This document shows positions 7,808-8,950 of a stretch of 8,950 nucleotides of DNA, in pieces (the first letter of the stretch is position 1; each line of letters begins with the position of its first letter). The DNA is from Verrucomicrobiota bacterium (GTDB taxonomy: Bacteria > Verrucomicrobiota > Verrucomicrobiia > Verrucomicrobiales > DEV007), in assembly GCA_020629815.1 (NCBI GenBank), contig JAHDCN010000108.1, positions 1 through 8,950 of the forward strand. The letters run 5' to 3'. Under the pieces are notes generated by a model. That model was not told the DNA's origin and ran no database searches. It saw only the letters and a list, made by a program, of their open reading frames with translations. Made by a program: the position numbers and the translations under genes.

Positions 7808-8950
7808 CTAGGCGTTTCTTTTTAGCCAGACCGCGACCAGGGAAAGGTCGGCTGGTGTGATGCCACTGATTCGGCTGGCTTGCCCTAGAGTAGCAGGACG
7901 AATTTCGTTCAGCTTCGCCTGTGCTTCCTTTTTCAATCCAGTAATGGAAAGGTAGTTGATCTCGGTTGGTATTGGCTGGTTCTCAAGCTTTCTGGTTTTC
8001 TCGACCATTTCAGCCTGACGTTTGATGTAGCCTTCGTATTTAATGTCGATCTCGGCCTGTTCCCAAATCTCTTCAGATTCAGAAGAAAGTAGTTCCGGTT
8101 CCAAGTCATGCCGGGTGACTTCCGGGCGACGAAGGAACTTTGCCAGGGAGCCATCAGCGGTGTGCGTGTTTTGCAGTGTTTGTATTAGCGCGTTGATCCT
8201 TTCGGCTTTGGTATCGACTCGCGATTTTCTTTCGGAATCAATTAAGCCTGCCTGGTGTGCTTTTTCTGCTAAACGCTGGTCAGCGTTGTCATGACGGAGA
8301 AGAAGTCGGTATTCCGCCCGGCTGGTAAACATCCGATACGGTTCGTCAGTTCCCTTTGTTACCAGGTCGTCGATCATCACGCCGATATAGGCTTCGTCGC
8401 GTGCAAGAATGAATTCCGGTTTACCTCCGGCCTTTAAGGCAGCATTTGCTCCAGCCACCAGGCCTTGGCCGGCGGCTTCTTCATATCCGGAAGTTCCGTT
8501 GATCTGTCCAGCAAAGTAGAGACCTGAGACTTTCTTGGTTTCCAGGGTGGGAAGAAGTTGGGTGGGAACGCAGTAATCATATTCAACGGCATATCCGGGT
8601 CGAATGATCTCGACGTTCTCCAATCCGGGAATCGTCCGGATAAACTCGTATTGAACTTCAAACGGTAGAGAGGTGGAAACACCGTTGATGTAGTATTCGG
8701 AGGTTTGGCGGCCTTCTGGTTCAAGAAAGACTTGGTGACGATCTTTGTCAGAAAAGCGGACGACCTTATCTTCGACGGATGGGCAGTATCGGGGGCCAAC
8801 TCCATCAATCCTTCCGGAATACATGGGGGACTTGTCCAGGTTATCGAGAATAATGTCGTGTGTTTGGGGGTTGGTGTATGAGATCCAACAGGGTAATTGT
8901 TCCACGTGGAACATTTCATCCCCCCAGTCATTCAGGGTGAAGATCTCCTG
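7808..8950 (-). CDS. mnmG: tRNA uridine-5-carboxymethylaminomethyl modification enzyme MnmG, C-terminal part
   Basis: The last 380 residues of MnmG (GidA) are visible; about 250 N-terminal residues with the FAD dinucleotide-binding fold lie beyond the right edge. With MnmE it installs the carboxymethylaminomethyl (or aminomethyl) group on U34 of certain tRNAs, using FAD and a folate carrier. The fragment contains the catalytic cysteine segment [10 protein letters not shown] (matching E. coli C277), [43 protein letters not shown], the FAD-contact segment [44 protein letters not shown] and the C-terminal LGQASRISG. Ending at VWLKRNA, its length from the cysteine matches E. coli. The frame is open through 8950, so the ATG at 8914 is internal. 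A parS-like palindrome is embedded in codons for MFHVEQ. The usual downstream partner rsmG is not present. Confidence 0.97.
   Translation of the reverse strand, partial: QEIFTLNDWGDEMFHVEQLPCWISYTNPQTHDIILDNLDKSPMYSGRIDGVGPRYCPSVEDKVVRFSDKDRHQVFLEPEGRQTSEYYINGVSTSLPFEVQYEFIRTIPGLENVEIIRPGYAVEYDYCVPTQLLPTLETKKVSGLYFAGQINGTSGYEEAAGQGLVAGANAALKAGGKPEFILARDEAYIGVMIDDLVTKGTDEPYRMFTSRAEYRLLLRHDNADQRLAEKAHQAGLIDSERKSRVDTKAERINALIQTLQNTHTADGSLAKFLRRPEVTRHDLEPELLSSESEEIWEQAEIDIKYEGYIKRQAEMVEKTRKLENQPIPTEINYLSITGLKKEAQAKLNEIRPATLGQASRISGITPADLSLVAVWLKRNA
8898..8913. promoter_or_regulatory. Predicted parS site (ParB-binding centromere) inside mnmG
   Basis: TGTTCCACGTGGAACA is a perfect 16-base palindrome. 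It matches the bacterial parS pattern TGTTnCACGTGnAACA, in the GTTCCAC/GTGGAAC form known from Pseudomonas chromosomes. It lies inside the mnmG coding sequence, covering the codons for M-F-H-V-E-Q just before the catalytic cysteine segment. A ParB dimer would load here and spread to form the partition complex. parS sites cluster near the replication origin, and the mnmG-rsmG-parA-parB region is a frequent place for them. The match and symmetry are seen directly; ParB binding is inferred. Confidence 0.85.

Noticed and set aside
8912..8914. ATG as the start of a separate 368-residue protein beginning MFHVEQ
   Set aside because: The frame stays open to the right edge and the residues before it continue the MnmG fold, so this is an internal methionine.

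Overview
The window looks like a chromosomal stretch from a member of the Planctomycetes-Verrucomicrobia-Chlamydiae (PVC) group, most likely a verrucomicrobial relative. The main evidence is the large secreted protein at the left edge, which combines a planctomycete-type cytochrome c domain with DUF1549, LamG and DUF1553 domains. This architecture is characteristic of Planctomycetes, Verrucomicrobia and Lentisphaerae. The taxonomic call is an inference from domain content and moderate GC, not from a marker-gene search.

All six genes lie on the minus strand, so they read right to left. First comes the 3' part of mnmG (7808-8950, its start lies off the right edge). It is followed by a secreted protein with a damaged zinc-peptidase motif (6919-7743), nadC (6043-6900), a biotin-protein ligase (5240-6046), an M3-family oligopeptidase A (3054-5180), and the PSCyt/LamG/DUF1553 protein (1-2972, its last residues lie off the left edge). 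The gaps are 64, 18, -4, 59 and 81 bases, so the secreted protein, nadC and birA are the most tightly linked set, and nadC/birA overlap by ATGA. No RNA genes, insertion sequences, CRISPR arrays or long non-coding stretches were seen.

Functionally, mnmG modifies the tRNA wobble uridine, nadC makes the NAD precursor nicotinate mononucleotide, birA biotinylates carboxylase carrier domains, and the M3 enzyme recycles peptides in the cytoplasm. Two products appear to be exported: the cytochrome/DUF1549/DUF1553 protein and the peptidase-like protein.

The most striking non-gene signal is a perfect 16-base palindrome, TGTTCCACGTGGAACA (8898-8913), inside the mnmG reading frame. It matches the ParB-binding centromere site parS, in the variant known from Pseudomonas. 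It suggests that this locus is a chromosome-segregation nucleation site and probably lies near the replication origin. Other points of note are the HExxH motif changed to HExxS in the secreted protein, a consistent lack of Shine-Dalgarno sequences at all five visible starts, and an 11-base imperfect inverted repeat just upstream of the cytochrome-domain gene.
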